Below are positions 36,160-46,596 of a DNA stretch of 64,000 nucleotides, one piece after another; position 1 is the stretch's first letter, and each line of letters begins with the position of its first letter. The translations under genes were made by a program, and so were the position numbers. The stretch comes from Papaver somniferum. Taxonomy: Eukaryota; Streptophyta; Magnoliopsida; Ranunculales; Papaveraceae. The notes beneath the pieces are model-generated. The model saw only the letters and a list, made by a program, of their open reading frames with translations, did no database searches and was not told where the DNA came from. The DNA is taken from positions 78,630,374 through 78,694,373 of the forward strand of contig NC_039368.1 in NCBI RefSeq assembly GCF_003573695.1. The letters are read 5' to 3'.

Positions 36160-36780
36160 ATCCATCTAAGATCTCTAGTACGAAAGAATGGACAATACCC
36201 AAAAATATTAAAGAATTGAGAGGATTTTTTGGGTTAACAGGTTATCATAGGAAGTTTGTGAAGGGGTATGGGACAATTAGCAAACCACTTACTGAATTGC
36301 TTAAAAAGAATTTATTCCAATGGTCTCCTGCAGTTTTGCAATCTTTTGATACTCTCAAGGAAGCAATGTGCCATACTCCAGTTCTAGCTCTTCCAAACTT
36401 CAACAAAGAATTCATAATTGAAACTGATGCTTGTGCAAGAGGGATTGGTGCAGTTCTTATGCAATAAGGGAAGCCTATTTCTTTTTTTTAGCAAAGCTCT
36501 ACTAACTAAATCTATGGGGCTTTCAACTCATGATAAGGAACTTTTGGAAATTGTTTCTACTAGATGGAGAAGGTATTTTTTTGGTCACAAGTTCACCATT
36601 CACAAAGATCAACAAGGTATCAAATACTTTATGGACCAAAGGATCACTACAGTCTTATAGAAGAGATGGTTGATTAAACTGTTAGGATTTGATTACAGTA
36701 TCAAGTATAAGAAATGATTGGAGAATAGAGCAGCTGATGCACTTTCCAGGATGCCTACCTGTCAAGCCATCACTATCTCT
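36160..36780 (+). pseudogene. Ty3/gypsy RT thumb and RNase H (element H)
   Basis: Frame 36216-36467 gives [19 protein letters not shown], then [18 protein letters not shown] (first RNase H aspartate) and a stop. An overlapping frame to 36660 carries KALLTKSMGLSTHDKELLEI (Glu), FFGHKFTIHKDQQGIKYFMD and a stop, followed by LLGFDYSIKYKK and NRAADALSR-type text near 36720-36750. A frameshift near 36467 and two stops inactivate it. Confidence 0.9.
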
Positions 36781-37009
36781 CAACCAGCATGGGCTCAAGA
36801 ATTGATTTCTAGGTACAAGAGAGATCAAATGGTTGAATCACTCATTCTTAAATTATTGTTGTCAAAACAAAGGCATTGAAGTGTGTACAATCAAGGAAGG
36901 GGTGCTAAGGTATAACGATAGGTTGTATGTGGGTTTTGGGGATGACATATGGAGCAAAATCATGGATTAAATTCACTCATTATCCATTGGTGAACATTCT
37001 GGTATTTGG

Positions 37010-37990
37010 GGAAGCTACTTTAGAGCCAAAGAATAATTCCGTTGGACAGGTATGAAGAAGTATGTTATTGTTGTTTGTGGTCTCTTGTGATGTATGCCAA
37101 AGGAGTAAGGGAGAAAATACTTATCCAGGAGGACTACTACAACCTCTCTCCATACCACAGCATGCTTGGCAACATGTTTACAATGGACTTTATAGAAAGG
37201 TTGCCAAAATCATATAAGAATGAAGTGGACTTTATATAAAGGTTGCCAAAATAATATAAGAATGAAGTGATATTTGTAGTAGTAGATAGGAAGTTTTCTT
37301 AACAATGTTTTCAAGTTGCATGAGTTGTCAGCTTCAATTACTTTTGATAGAGATGGAGTCTTCACCAGCAATTTATGGCAAGACCTTTTCAAGAATTTGA
37401 GAACTTCTCTTAACCTTAGTGCTGCCTACCATCCACAAACAGATGGGAAAACAGATAGAGTGAATGGATGTTCAGAAAACTAGCTAAGGTGCATAATAGT
37501 GCATAAGCCAAAAGAATGGAGAAAATGGTTGTCATTAGATGAGAGGTGGTATAATACCAACCATTATACAAGCTTAAAAATGACTCAATTCATGGATTTT
37601 TATGGATACACCCCTCCACACATGACCTTTCCTGTAGAAGTTAGTACTTCTACTGCTAATGTAAAAGAGTACTTGCTTCAGAGAAACTATATGTTGGAGC
37701 TGCTAAAAGAGTGTTTGCACAAGTCATAAGAGAGGATGAAGTTATATGCATGCAAGAAAAGAATAGATAAAAGTTTTGCAGTAGGAGACTGGGTGTACTT
37801 AAATCTACAACCCTACAGACAGACTTATGTGGTATTTAGAAGAAACTTTAAACTTTCATCCAAATACTATAGGCCATTTAAGTTGTTGAGAGAATTGAAG
37901 CAGTAGCTATAGGTTGAAACTGCTAGAGAATGCCAGAATTCATCCTGTCTTTCATGTATCCCAGCTAAAAAAGAAGATTGGAGCTACTGT
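37010..37990 (+). pseudogene. Ty3/gypsy integrase (element H)
   Basis: The zinc-binding half is degraded (CDVCQRSKGENTY near 37085-37125). The core shows TMDFIERLPKSYKNEVDFI and AYHPQTDGKTDRVN near 37420-37460. The C-terminal part has the GPY-like stretch WVYLNLQPYRQTYV and KYYRPFKLL, ending HPVFHVSQLKKKIG at about 37938-37980. No chromodomain is seen after it. A 42-base tandem duplication lies at 37188-37271. Confidence 0.88.
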
Positions 37991-38518
37991 TGCTACTATG
38001 CATACACTACCCCTTGTTCATCATCAAACACAAGTTCAATTTAAGCCACAAACAATTCTATACCAGAGGATCATCACCAAAATGAAGTACCAGTACATCA
38101 ATTCTTAGTGCAGTGACCAACTCAACCTCACAGATGCTACCCAGGAAGATAAGAAGATTTTGAAGGCTCATTTTGCATATTTTATCCTTGAGGACAAGGA
38201 TGCCGTGAAGAAGAAGGAAATGTCACATACCGGATAAGGGCGGCCAGTGATGAAGGCACCCCAAGAGAGTTAGTTAAATAAACTGTCAGGATTATTAGAT
38301 TAGTAATAGTTAGTTATGTTTTAACGATTAGAGTAGTAGTCCACATATGAGCCGTTAGTTAGTGGCTAGGATGCCTACACATAGTAGTACGGCTTCTTGT
38401 ATCCCTATTTAAAAGAAAGAGCGTTGTCATTTAGGGTATTGAATGAAAATATTAAACTGAGGTTGTATTCATTGAGTACAGAAAGGTTATTATATTTCAA
38501 TGTGTCCAGTTTAGGACA

Positions 38519-39283
38519 TCAACATTATACTTATATGGTTTTATGTTGATTATTTTCACGCAATATTTTGGAGTGCCATACTAAAGTATATTATGAAGCA
38601 TATATTTAAATGAAGCTAAGTGCGCGATAAATTTATACAGTATACCGGATGTGACATTGACTACTAAATATATATACTTGATTACCAAAGAAATGAATCC
38701 TGCTATTCGACGAATTCTCCCTTCACAATGATGGATGAATAGCCACAACATCTTATTTGCTCTCACTCGACTACATACAACAATCGTGTGCAGATATGAA
38801 TATCAATTATCTTCTCGTATCTTAGATTCGTTATAACTCAGAATCGAGTGATTATTGGCTCGTTGAATTCGTACACTCATTCTCTACAACATAAGGACCT
38901 TTCCATGTACAGAGGTCATTATCACTAAAGTCATGGCTCGAATATCCTCGAGCCCAAACATAAATGTATGTTTACCGTCATCGGAAGTGTTCCATAAAGT
39001 GAGCACTTGTTTAGATAGATTAGAAAAGTAGAATTCAACAAAAGTCCAAATGAAATCAGGCATCAGAGATACCTTTGTTGATTAAGTCCTCGCTGATGCC
39101 TTCGTTTGATCTTCAATCTTCGAGGGTTATTTAGTGATGTCTGGTACCCAACTACACACGTATAATCCTAGTCCGAGACTTACTTTAATAGACTAGAAAT
39201 CAATATATAATTTTTTTCATCTAATATTGAAGACAAGCTTCAGATATAAAAATTTGTGGGATTAACAGAGCATTGCTCTAACA
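38519..39283 (-). mobile_element. Truncated diverged LTR of the TGTTAGAGC superfamily
   Basis: The right end AGAGCATTGCTCTAACA is the terminus of this LTR superfamily on the minus strand. Upstream, CCTAGTCCGAGACTTACTTT and AGACTAGAAATCAA match the distal U3 of element A LTRs (9325-9360) in order. Copia G sequence starts directly at 39284. The left end is not preserved and the first part (38524-38900) is only loosely assigned. Confidence 0.65.
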
Positions 39284-40012
39284 GTATTGACTTCACTGAA
39301 ATTTTCATCCCAGTAGTTAAGCCAACAACCATTAGATTAGTTCTTTCTCTTGTAGTTCAGTATGACTGGTCTATTTCTCATATTGACATTAGTAATGTTT
39401 TTCTTCATGATGATTTAGAGAAGGAGGTATATATGGCTCAACCACCTGGATTTATTGATTCTGAAAGACCAACCTATGTATGCAAGCTTGAAAAATCCAT
39501 TTATGGACTAAAGCATGCTCCAAATTCTTCGCATGCTAAGCTCATTGATACTCTTACTTCTATGAATTTCTTGGTCTCAAAAGCTGATCCTTCTCTTTTT
39601 TTTCTTCAAAAGCTTGGATCCAGGGTTACTATTATATTGGTGTATGTTGATGACATCATAGTAACAGGTTCAGATTCATCGATCTTATCGCCATTATGTG
39701 ATCAATACTTTGGGCAACAGTTTCCTAGTTAAGGATATAGGTCATTTATCTTGTTTTCTTGGCCTAGAGGTGAAAATAAATGCAACTGGTCTCTTTATTT
39801 GTCAAACTAAGTACTGTCTTGATATATTAACTAGATTAAATATGGTGGATATCAAACCATGGTCCACTTCATTACCTGCCAACTTCAAGTTAAGTTCTAC
39901 TGATGGTGAACTTCTTACAGATCCTACAGCCTACATGTCTCTTGTTGGTGCTCTCCAGTATCATACCTTGACAAGACCAGAGATGTATTTTGGTGTTAAT
40001 CAAGTGTGCCAG
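39284..40012 (+). pseudogene. Copia reverse transcriptase fragment (element G, part 1)
   Basis: The frame opens with IDFTEIFIPVVKPTTIRLVL, then WSISHIDISNVFLHDDLEKE, VYMAQPPGFIDSERPTYVCK, SIYGLKHAP and the catalytic VYVDDIIVTGSD near 39640-39670. A frameshift near 39700-39730 moves to a second frame with LGNSFLVKDIGHLSCFLGLE, YMSLVGALQYHTLTRPEMYF and GVNQVCQ. This is RVT_2 through the start of RNase H. Element B is inserted at 40012 after the codon for Q of VCQ. The 5' half of the element (gag, protease, integrase) is absent. It is unlike element A in this region, so it belongs to a different copia lineage. Confidence 0.93.
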
Positions 40013-40759
40013 TATTAGAGCATAGCTCGGTTAAACCCACCAAGCGTTGGTATGTCAAGTTTGGTTGTCATATTTTAGTGAATCAAAACTCATTTAAAGA
40101 GTCGCTTGATTATATACTAGAGTCAACTTCGTATAGGTTAGCTTGAAAGTGTTAGGATATGAGACTTACAAGTATTACATGAAGACTTGAAGATTGTGAA
40201 GAAGTATGGAGCTACAACGACAACATCATCCTTCCTCTTGAGGTTAGTAATATTTGACTTGAACTGTTTCTTTCCATAACGTATCTTTCAAGTCGTGCAT
40301 ATTGAAAACATAAATGCGAAGCTGTGTATGAAACTCTAGTTAGACATAGTATTAAGGAATACAATACGAGGTTTATTGCTTAACCATTAAACTTTGTATA
40401 TAAGACATCGACATGATCATATGAATGCTATTGTGATCATATATGGGTATGAGTGAAGATTTCATCCTACGAAATAATGTTTTACATTCGTTTAAAGGAA
40501 GTAAGTTCATAAACTCGTTTATGAATCGAAAGGGAAATCGCTAGGCTTATTGGTATTGTTATTCATTGCGAATCTATTTTGAATTACCAATATGTGTGTT
40601 TAGTATAACCGCTCATAAACTTGTTTATGTATCTTGATAAACTATTCACAAGGCCTGACTTATGTATTGGTATGAATTTTATTAGTGAAACCGATCTTAA
40701 GTAATCACTCAAGATGGTATGATCGATGCCTTGTAAATAACAACTTTTATCTAGTCAAT

Positions 40760-40970
40760 GGGGAACCGATCCTAGTAAGAGGTGCAACAAATTTGCAAGA
40801 GGGAATCGATCCTTGTAAGAGGGGAAACATGTTTTTATTAGATGGGGGAACCGATCCTATGAACATGTGCAACATGTTTATAGTTTTGGAGGAACCGATC
40901 CTATGGACATGTGCAAGCGAATACAGGTAGTTACCATAAGCTGTGGGGAACCGATCCTAGTACGTAGTCA
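40760..40970 (+). repeat. Minisatellite in LTR B, five units
   Basis: Units begin GGGGAACCGATCCTAGTAAG, GGGAATCGATCCTTGTAAG, GGGGAACCGATCCTATGAAC, GAGGAACCGATCCTATGGAC and GGGGAACCGATCCTAGTACG. Spacing is 40-57 bases. Confidence 0.88.
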
Positions 40971-42726
40971 ACCGAATTTTGGTAACTAGCATGACTATGC
41001 ACAGTACTCACATGGAGGTAGAACCGAACTTGTTTTGGTAGAACCGAGAAACCTATAATTTGTGATTTGATAGGATAATCAACCACATAGTTTTTGGAAT
41101 TCATACGAACCAATTCTAAACTTGTAGTGTGGAAAATCATTTCCAAGTTTCTAAGTATGAAAAAGGACTTTCAAAGTAAAGATGTCGACATACTTTGAAC
41201 ATGTGCAGTAACTCTTATCATTAATTGTTCAAAGATATTCCTTAATAGCTAAAGGAGAATCCCAGGATCGAAATAAATTGAGAATCTTTTAATTAAGGTT
41301 TCTTAGTTTTTATATGCTATTTCATATCCATCATTTAAATGCATATATCTTTAGAAAATAATAATTAGTAATGTGTGTTTACTGATTATAGATTTTTCTA
41401 TTGGGATTTCGGTCAATATTTGGACAGTGCATTTCCAGGAATTATGAAAAATGGATTTTGTATTTATTGCATATCTTTGAGAATATTCGGTTTTGGAAAT
41501 TCCTTGGTGTCCAAACTTCCTTGTCTATAAATATTTGAAGTTTGCATTTCTAGCAAACTAATCCTCAGAGCCAGCAAAACTACTAGTTGTGTTGTTACTG
41601 GTGGAGCCGCCTATTCGGAGAGGAAAGTAACCTAATTAGGCGAAATCTCTTACGGCTCCTCAGTTTAAAGACTTCTTTGGAATTGAGAAGCTCTATTAGT
41701 ACCGTTGGTGGGAAACTAGATAATTGCGATTTATTATTAGTTTTCGATTGATTTGATTGACTAACGGTTGTTGAACTTTGATTGCACCTAGTTTGTTTAT
41801 GCTTGAGAATCTTCTCTTCTGATATAAGATTCACTCAAACTAGATCGAAGTTTCGTCGGGGATCTTTAGACTGTTTGTATATCTAAAGCCGTCTTGTGAT
41901 AATCCAACGTTAACAGACTCCATTCTGTGTGTGATTGATCACAAGATATTCAAGTTGATTGTGTGCAGGTGCTGGTTGAAGATGTTAGAGCATAGATCGG
42001 TTGAACCCACCAAGCGTTGGTATGTTAAGTTTGGTTGTCATATTTTAGTGAATCCAAACTCATGTTAAGAGTCGCTCGATTATGTATTAGAGTCAACTTC
42101 GTATAGGTTAGCTTGAAAGTATTAGAAAATGAGACTTTACAAGTATTGCGAAGACTTGAAGATGTGGAGAAGCAAGGAGCTACAACGACAACATCATCCT
42201 TCCACTTGAGGTTAGTGATATTTGATTTGAACTGTTTCATTCCCTAACGTATCTTTCAAGTCGTGCATATTGAAAACAAAACTGCGAAGCATGATTGAAC
42301 TCTAGATAGACATAGTATTAAGGAATACAATATGAGGTTTATTTCTTAATCATTAAACTTTGTACATAAGACATCGACATAATCGTTTAAATGCTACTGT
42401 GGTTACGTATGGGTATGAGGTGAGGATTTCATCCTAGGGAACAATGTTTTACATGTGTTCTAAGGAAGTAAATTCATGAACTTGGTTTGTGAATCGAAAA
42501 GGAAATCGCCAGGTGTTATTGGTATTGTTATTCATTGCATATCTTGTGAACAACCAATATGTGTGATTAGTATAACCGTTCATGACTTGTTTGTGTTCTT
42601 GGTAAAACTATTCACAAGGACCTGACTTATGTATTGGTATGACTTTTATTAGTGAAATCGATCTTAAGTAATCACTTGAGATGGTATGATCGAGTTTGTG
42701 AGTTTATGTCTGACCAAATCTGGGTA

Positions 42727-42945
42727 AAGGGGAACCGATCCTAGTAAGAGGTGCAACACATCACAAAGGGGAATCGATCCTTGTATGAGGTGCATCAAGT
42801 TTGTAGCAGAAAGGGGAACCGATCCTATGGACATGTGCAAAACGTTTTTAGGCAAAGGGGAACCGATCCTATAGACATGTGCAACACATATAAGTTAGAT
42901 ACTATATATATATATGTGTGGGACCAATCCTAGTACCTAGTCAAC
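42727..42945 (+). repeat. Minisatellite in 5' LTR of C, five units
   Basis: The units start GGGGAACCGATCCTAGTAAG, GGGGAATCGATCCTTGTATG, GGGGAACCGATCCTATGGAC, GGGGAACCGATCCTATAGAC and GGGACCAATCCTAGTACC. Most units contain GTGCAACA or a variant. Confidence 0.88.
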
Positions 42946-43477
42946 CAATTTTTGGAAATCTAGTGTGACTAAGCACAATACTCACATGGAGGTAGAACCG
43001 AAACTTTTTTTGGTAGAACCGTTACACCCATGTTTTGTGATTGAGTGTTCTTAATCAAACGCACAGTTCTTGAAAGTCAGATTGAACCAATTATAAACTT
43101 ATTTGGAAGTGTGGAAAATTGGTTTCAAGGTTGTAAGTATAAAAAGAGGACTTACAAAGTAAGGATGTCGACATACTTTGAACACGTGCTGTGAATGTTA
43201 ATATTTAATTGTTCAAAGTTATTCCTTAATAGCTAAGGGAAGAAAATCCCAGGATCGAAACATTAATAAGGTAAGAATCTTTTAATTAAGGTTATTTATT
43301 TCATTTTTAGGAAAATAAGAATTAGTAATGTGCATTTACTAATTAGAGATTTTCCAAAAGATTTCGATAATTATTTTTGGACAGGGCATTTCCAGGAATT
43401 ATGGAAACCGAATTTGTTCCTTAATGAATATCTTGAGAATATTTTCGGTTTTGGAAATTCCTTGGTGTCCAAACTTC

Positions 43478-43492
43478 CTTGTCTATAAATAT
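43478..43492 (+). promoter_or_regulatory. TATA box of element C 5' LTR
   Basis: CTTGTCTATAAATATTG lies in a block conserved in every member (B, N, Q and the 3' LTR of C). It is preceded by TTCGGTTTTGGAAATTCC, also conserved. Confidence 0.6.
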
Positions 43493-44822
43493 TGAAGTTT
43501 GCACTTCTAGCAAACGAATCCTTCGTAACAGCAAACTACCTCTTGTTGTACTAATACTGGTGAAGCCGCCTATTCGGAGAGGAGAGTAACCTAATTAGGC
43601 GAAATCTCTTACGACCACTCGTTTTAAAGTCTTCTTTGGGATTGAGAAGCTCTATTAGTACCGATGGTGGAAAACTAGATAATTACGGTTTATTATTAGT
43701 TTTCGATTGATTTGATTGACTAACGGCAGTTGAACTTTGATTGCGCCTAGTTTGTTTATGCCTGAGGATCTTTTCTTCTGATATAAGATTCACTCAAACT
43801 AGTTCAGAGTTTCGACAGGGATCTTTATACTGTTGTTAGTTCTAAAGACGATCTTGTGATAATCCATTGTTAACAGACTTCGTTCTGTGCGTGATTGATC
43901 ACAAGAGATTCAATTGATTGTGTGCAGGTATTTGTTGAAGATCTAAGAAGATTTGAAAACAAAGAAGATATTGAATATTTTTGATTTGAGGTTCATAATC
44001 TTTAGTGTGCACAATACTTGTTTCGGTAAAAAGAGGATCCAACTATAATCGGTTTTATTCTTGTGATAGAATTGGATTGATTAGTTGAGTAGATCGGTAT
44101 CAACACAATTCTTTGGATTAAGAGTGTTGATTGCAAAATCTTAACGATTACTTTGGTAACTGAACATAAGATAGATCTAAGGGCCTGACGAAGGAGTTTA
44201 TGTTAAGATAAACAGAAGAGCCTTTGTCCAACTCATACCAGTTGGTTGAAGAGAGTTGATACCAAACTGATTTGTTGTTCCTTTACTGTTTGGAATACGA
44301 ACCAAAGGAATTGTTCCAAGTAGTGACTTATTCATAAGTTGGAGGCGTGGGAATACAGACGAAACTAGGTGAACTATAGGTTTAGTTGCTTGGTCTCAAC
44401 TATATGAAGTTAGGTTTAATTTTGTGTGGCGGCTTAATCCCGAAAGTATTCAATTCTGGACAAGGTACCGAGGTTTTTCTACATTTGTGGTTTCCTCATT
44501 AACAAAATATTGCTGTGTCATTTACTTTTATTTTCCCCATTATAATTGTTTTATTATAATTAAAGTAAATTACACAAAACTTTAATTCCTATTTACTTGA
44601 TAAGTGATCCCATTGTGTTTGGTTAAGTCTGAACCTTTCTATCAAGTAAACATACTTCGTTGTTGTATTGTCTCGATCTCGTATCCATAGACGATCACAC
44701 GAAGTGTGAACCGATTAGTTGCATTGTCTCGACTCAGTCCATAGACAATCACTTTGGGAGAAAAGACTTATAGGTAGGAAAATTTTTAGATTGAGGTATA
44801 TTTGGGTACCCTCGTCTTTTCA

Positions 44823-44843
44823 ATTGGTATCAGAGTAGGCAAA
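44823..44843 (+). other. Primer-binding site of element C
   Basis: ATTGGTATCAGAGTAGGCAA follows the LTR end directly. It differs from the A site by one base (C to T) within the initiator-Met tRNA complement. Confidence 0.92.
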
Positions 44844-44849
44844 CTCAAA

Positions 44850-45065
44850 AAGATCTCAGAATATGTGTTTGGTGCGATCCAACCTATAAGATTTGAGTCT
44901 ATGTCCGATTCAGTTAACGTTATGCAAGAGTTTGAATGCTCAAAAGTTGAAGATGTTACTACTTCATTGACTCATGATACAAGAGTTACGAAAACATCTA
45001 TGTATATCTCTGATGATATAGAAGATGCTGATAAAGAGTTGGTAAAACTCCTAAAGCCTATATAA
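44850..45065 (+). pseudogene. Gag-like N-terminal frame (element C)
   Basis: The frame starts just past the primer-binding site. It carries FESMSDSVNVMQEFECSKVE and an acidic end (DDIEDADKELVKLLKPI) before a stop at 45063. The SDSVN start and acidic end resemble the N-terminal frame of N (MCDSVN...). No firm domain hit is possible by eye. Confidence 0.45.
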
Positions 45066-45254
45066 TCTCTGTCTTCTAAAGTACTAATATTAAAGACAGA
45101 GTCAAATCTTCTTAAACAGGAGATCAAAGAAAAAGACGTTCAACTGAATTGTCTAGCCAAAGAGAAAATGGATCTCAATCAAACTAGAAGCTCTTGGTAA
45201 ATCTCTTACTTTAGAAAAAGAGACACGTCCTAGATTCTAACTAATGATGCTGTT

Positions 45255-46049
45255 GTGATTTCTTCTAATAATGAGGAAACTAAAAGTCCTTGCTCTACTT
45301 TTACAGACTATGATAAAACCGGTTTAATCACATATGAAACAGATCAAGATGATGGTAGTTTTCCTAACTACATCAAGTTAGAAGAGGATAAGAAACCAGC
45401 TTCTAGATCTACTGATGATCAAACGAAATCTTGTCCAAAGGAAACTTTGAGACGATTCCATAATGGTGATATTAAGGAATACAATTTTCAGTCACTTGAC
45501 AGGAAACTTATACTTCTTCAACATATAGTGGTAAAATTTTTGAAGAAAGTTTCTTATCTTAAAAAACTGAAAGATCATTCCTCAATAGAAAGACAGATTA
45601 TACCACATCCCGATAAGATCAACTCAAAAGAGTCAGGGGAAAGAGTTGATAATCGCTTCTGGAAAAAGGTTCCTCCACACTCATATCGAAACAATTCTAG
45701 TTTTGATGAAGAACGGCTCCAGAAGAAAGGGAAAGAGAGAATCTCTGTCAAAAGAAACAATCAGAAATTTCCGATAGTTGTTTTAGACAATCACACTAAT
45801 GTGAATCATAAGGAAGTCCTTAGAATGAGAAAATCTTATGAAAATCTCATTGAAAGAATTAAGAGAGATTTATCTGTCTCTGAGAATTCTCACATTAGTA
45901 CTGTTTCTCCACATGATCATATCTCCAGAGTTGGAAAAGATCATTGTCTTGAGAGAAAATATTTTGGGAAGAAATTCCTGAAGAGAAACATGAACTATGT
46001 TTCTGGTATTCACTGTAAGCTGGAAAAAGCTTACTCCGGTGCCACTTAG
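45255..46049 (+). CDS. 264-residue gag-like protein of element C, unknown function
   Basis: This is the longest open frame in the window. It is lysine-rich and hydrophilic, with no signal peptide or membrane span. A middle part reads DRKLILLQHIVVKFLKKVSY, and near residues 190-215 it has MRKSYENLIERIKRDLSVSE, which resembles DYESLVLRLKKDLEIYSDI in element N. No protease, zinc knuckle or RT motif is present. It lies in the gag position of a retrotransposon lacking pol, so it is probably part of an element-encoded gag-like protein; upstream stops suggest it was once longer. It is not a host gene as far as I can tell. Confidence 0.5.
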   Translation: MISSNNEETKSPCSTFTDYDKTGLITYETDQDDGSFPNYIKLEEDKKPASRSTDDQTKSCPKETLRRFHNGDIKEYNFQSLDRKLILLQHIVVKFLKKVSYLKKLKDHSSIERQIIPHPDKINSKESGERVDNRFWKKVPPHSYRNNSSFDEERLQKKGKERISVKRNNQKFPIVVLDNHTNVNHKEVLRMRKSYENLIERIKRDLSVSENSHISTVSPHDHISRVGKDHCLERKYFGKKFLKRNMNYVSGIHCKLEKAYSGAT

Positions 46050-46356
46050 TTGTGTCGAAATTGTGCACTCTCATCCGTTTCTGTGCTCTTAATATTGGAT
46101 GATAAAAGCACATAAAAAGGAGGGCACATGTTAATGGTAGTTCCCATTTTAGGTAATGTAAAATTGCAGTGTTACAAGGAGCGATAGAAGGGAAGCACGA
46201 AAAGTAAGAAACTGTCAAGGGTTCGTCCCTTAACGAAGAATCAGGAAGATTATCTCGAGAATCGAATCTGATCATAATTCTGTTAGATCTCAAGAAGAAT
46301 CATGTCTTTTTGCTATCAATGATTCAGATTTTACCAAGTGGTTTCCCATTGATGGT

Positions 46357-46596
46357 ATGAGCAATGTTATGCATGAGTTTGAAGAACTCATAAGAAATCT
46401 CTTTACTTTGGTTCAAGACTGGGGTGAACTAAAAGATAAAATTAAAGAGATGAAAGGTGAACTTGGAGATTTGAAGCTTCAACTTGAAGTTCTCAAAAAA
46501 CAGAGAATGGGTGCGGACAAGTCTTTTGAGACATGCTTTAAGAGTTTGAATACTGAAGAGACCTCGGTGAACAACAAGAGCACCACTAGAGATTAA
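46357..46596 (+). CDS. 79-residue coiled-coil ORF of element C
   Basis: The frame encodes a long amphipathic helix with heptads (LKDKIKEMKGELGDLKLQLE, VLKKQRM), then ADKSFETCFKSLNTEET and SVNNKSTTRD before the stop. The same C-terminus is found in N (23400-23680), where it is broken. It lies about 310 bases after the 264-residue frame and may be its C-terminus separated by frame decay, or an independent accessory ORF. Family unknown. Confidence 0.5.
   Translation: MSNVMHEFEELIRNLFTLVQDWGELKDKIKEMKGELGDLKLQLEVLKKQRMGADKSFETCFKSLNTEETSVNNKSTTRD

Larger units (their letters stand above)
34976..38518 (+). mobile_element. Element H: decayed Ty3/gypsy retrotransposon
   Basis: It is flanked by TCAAC at 34971-34975 and TCAAC at 38519-38523, a perfect TSD. 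LTRs are 34976-35224 (249 bases) and 38221-38518 (298 bases), starting TGTCA(T/C)ATACCGGATAAGGG and ending CAGTTTAGGACA or close. The 5' LTR lacks about 50 bases of the R region. The leader ATTGGGATAGAGAGCAGG at 35225 is a degraded initiator-Met primer-binding site. Pol domains run RT, RNase H, integrase, the Ty3/gypsy order. At 3.5 kb it is shorter than usual (about 5 kb), with protease and part of RT missing. Confidence 0.92.
41983..44822 (+). repeat. 5' LTR of element C (intact reference copy, 2840 bp)
   Basis: It starts TGTTAGAGCATAGATCGG and ends GTACCCTCGTCTTTTCA. In order it carries the five-unit minisatellite (42727-42945), TATAAAT at 43484-43490, and the conserved block GTTTCCTCATTAACAAAATA near 44485-44510. 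The block is followed by TATAATTGTTTTATTATAAT, a near-palindromic AT motif seen in every copy. U3 is therefore about 1.5 kb and R-U5 about 1.3 kb, if the TATA box is the real one. Confidence 0.93.

Noticed and set aside
42727..42945. Regularly spaced repeats resembling a CRISPR array (also 40760, 53615 and 20651)
   Set aside because: Unit cores are imperfect and spacers are themselves related. They sit at a fixed place in eukaryotic LTRs, with no cas genes.
45895..46293. 132-codon minus frame opposite the 264-codon frame of C
   Set aside because: Antisense shadow. The plus-strand frame has the counterpart in element N.
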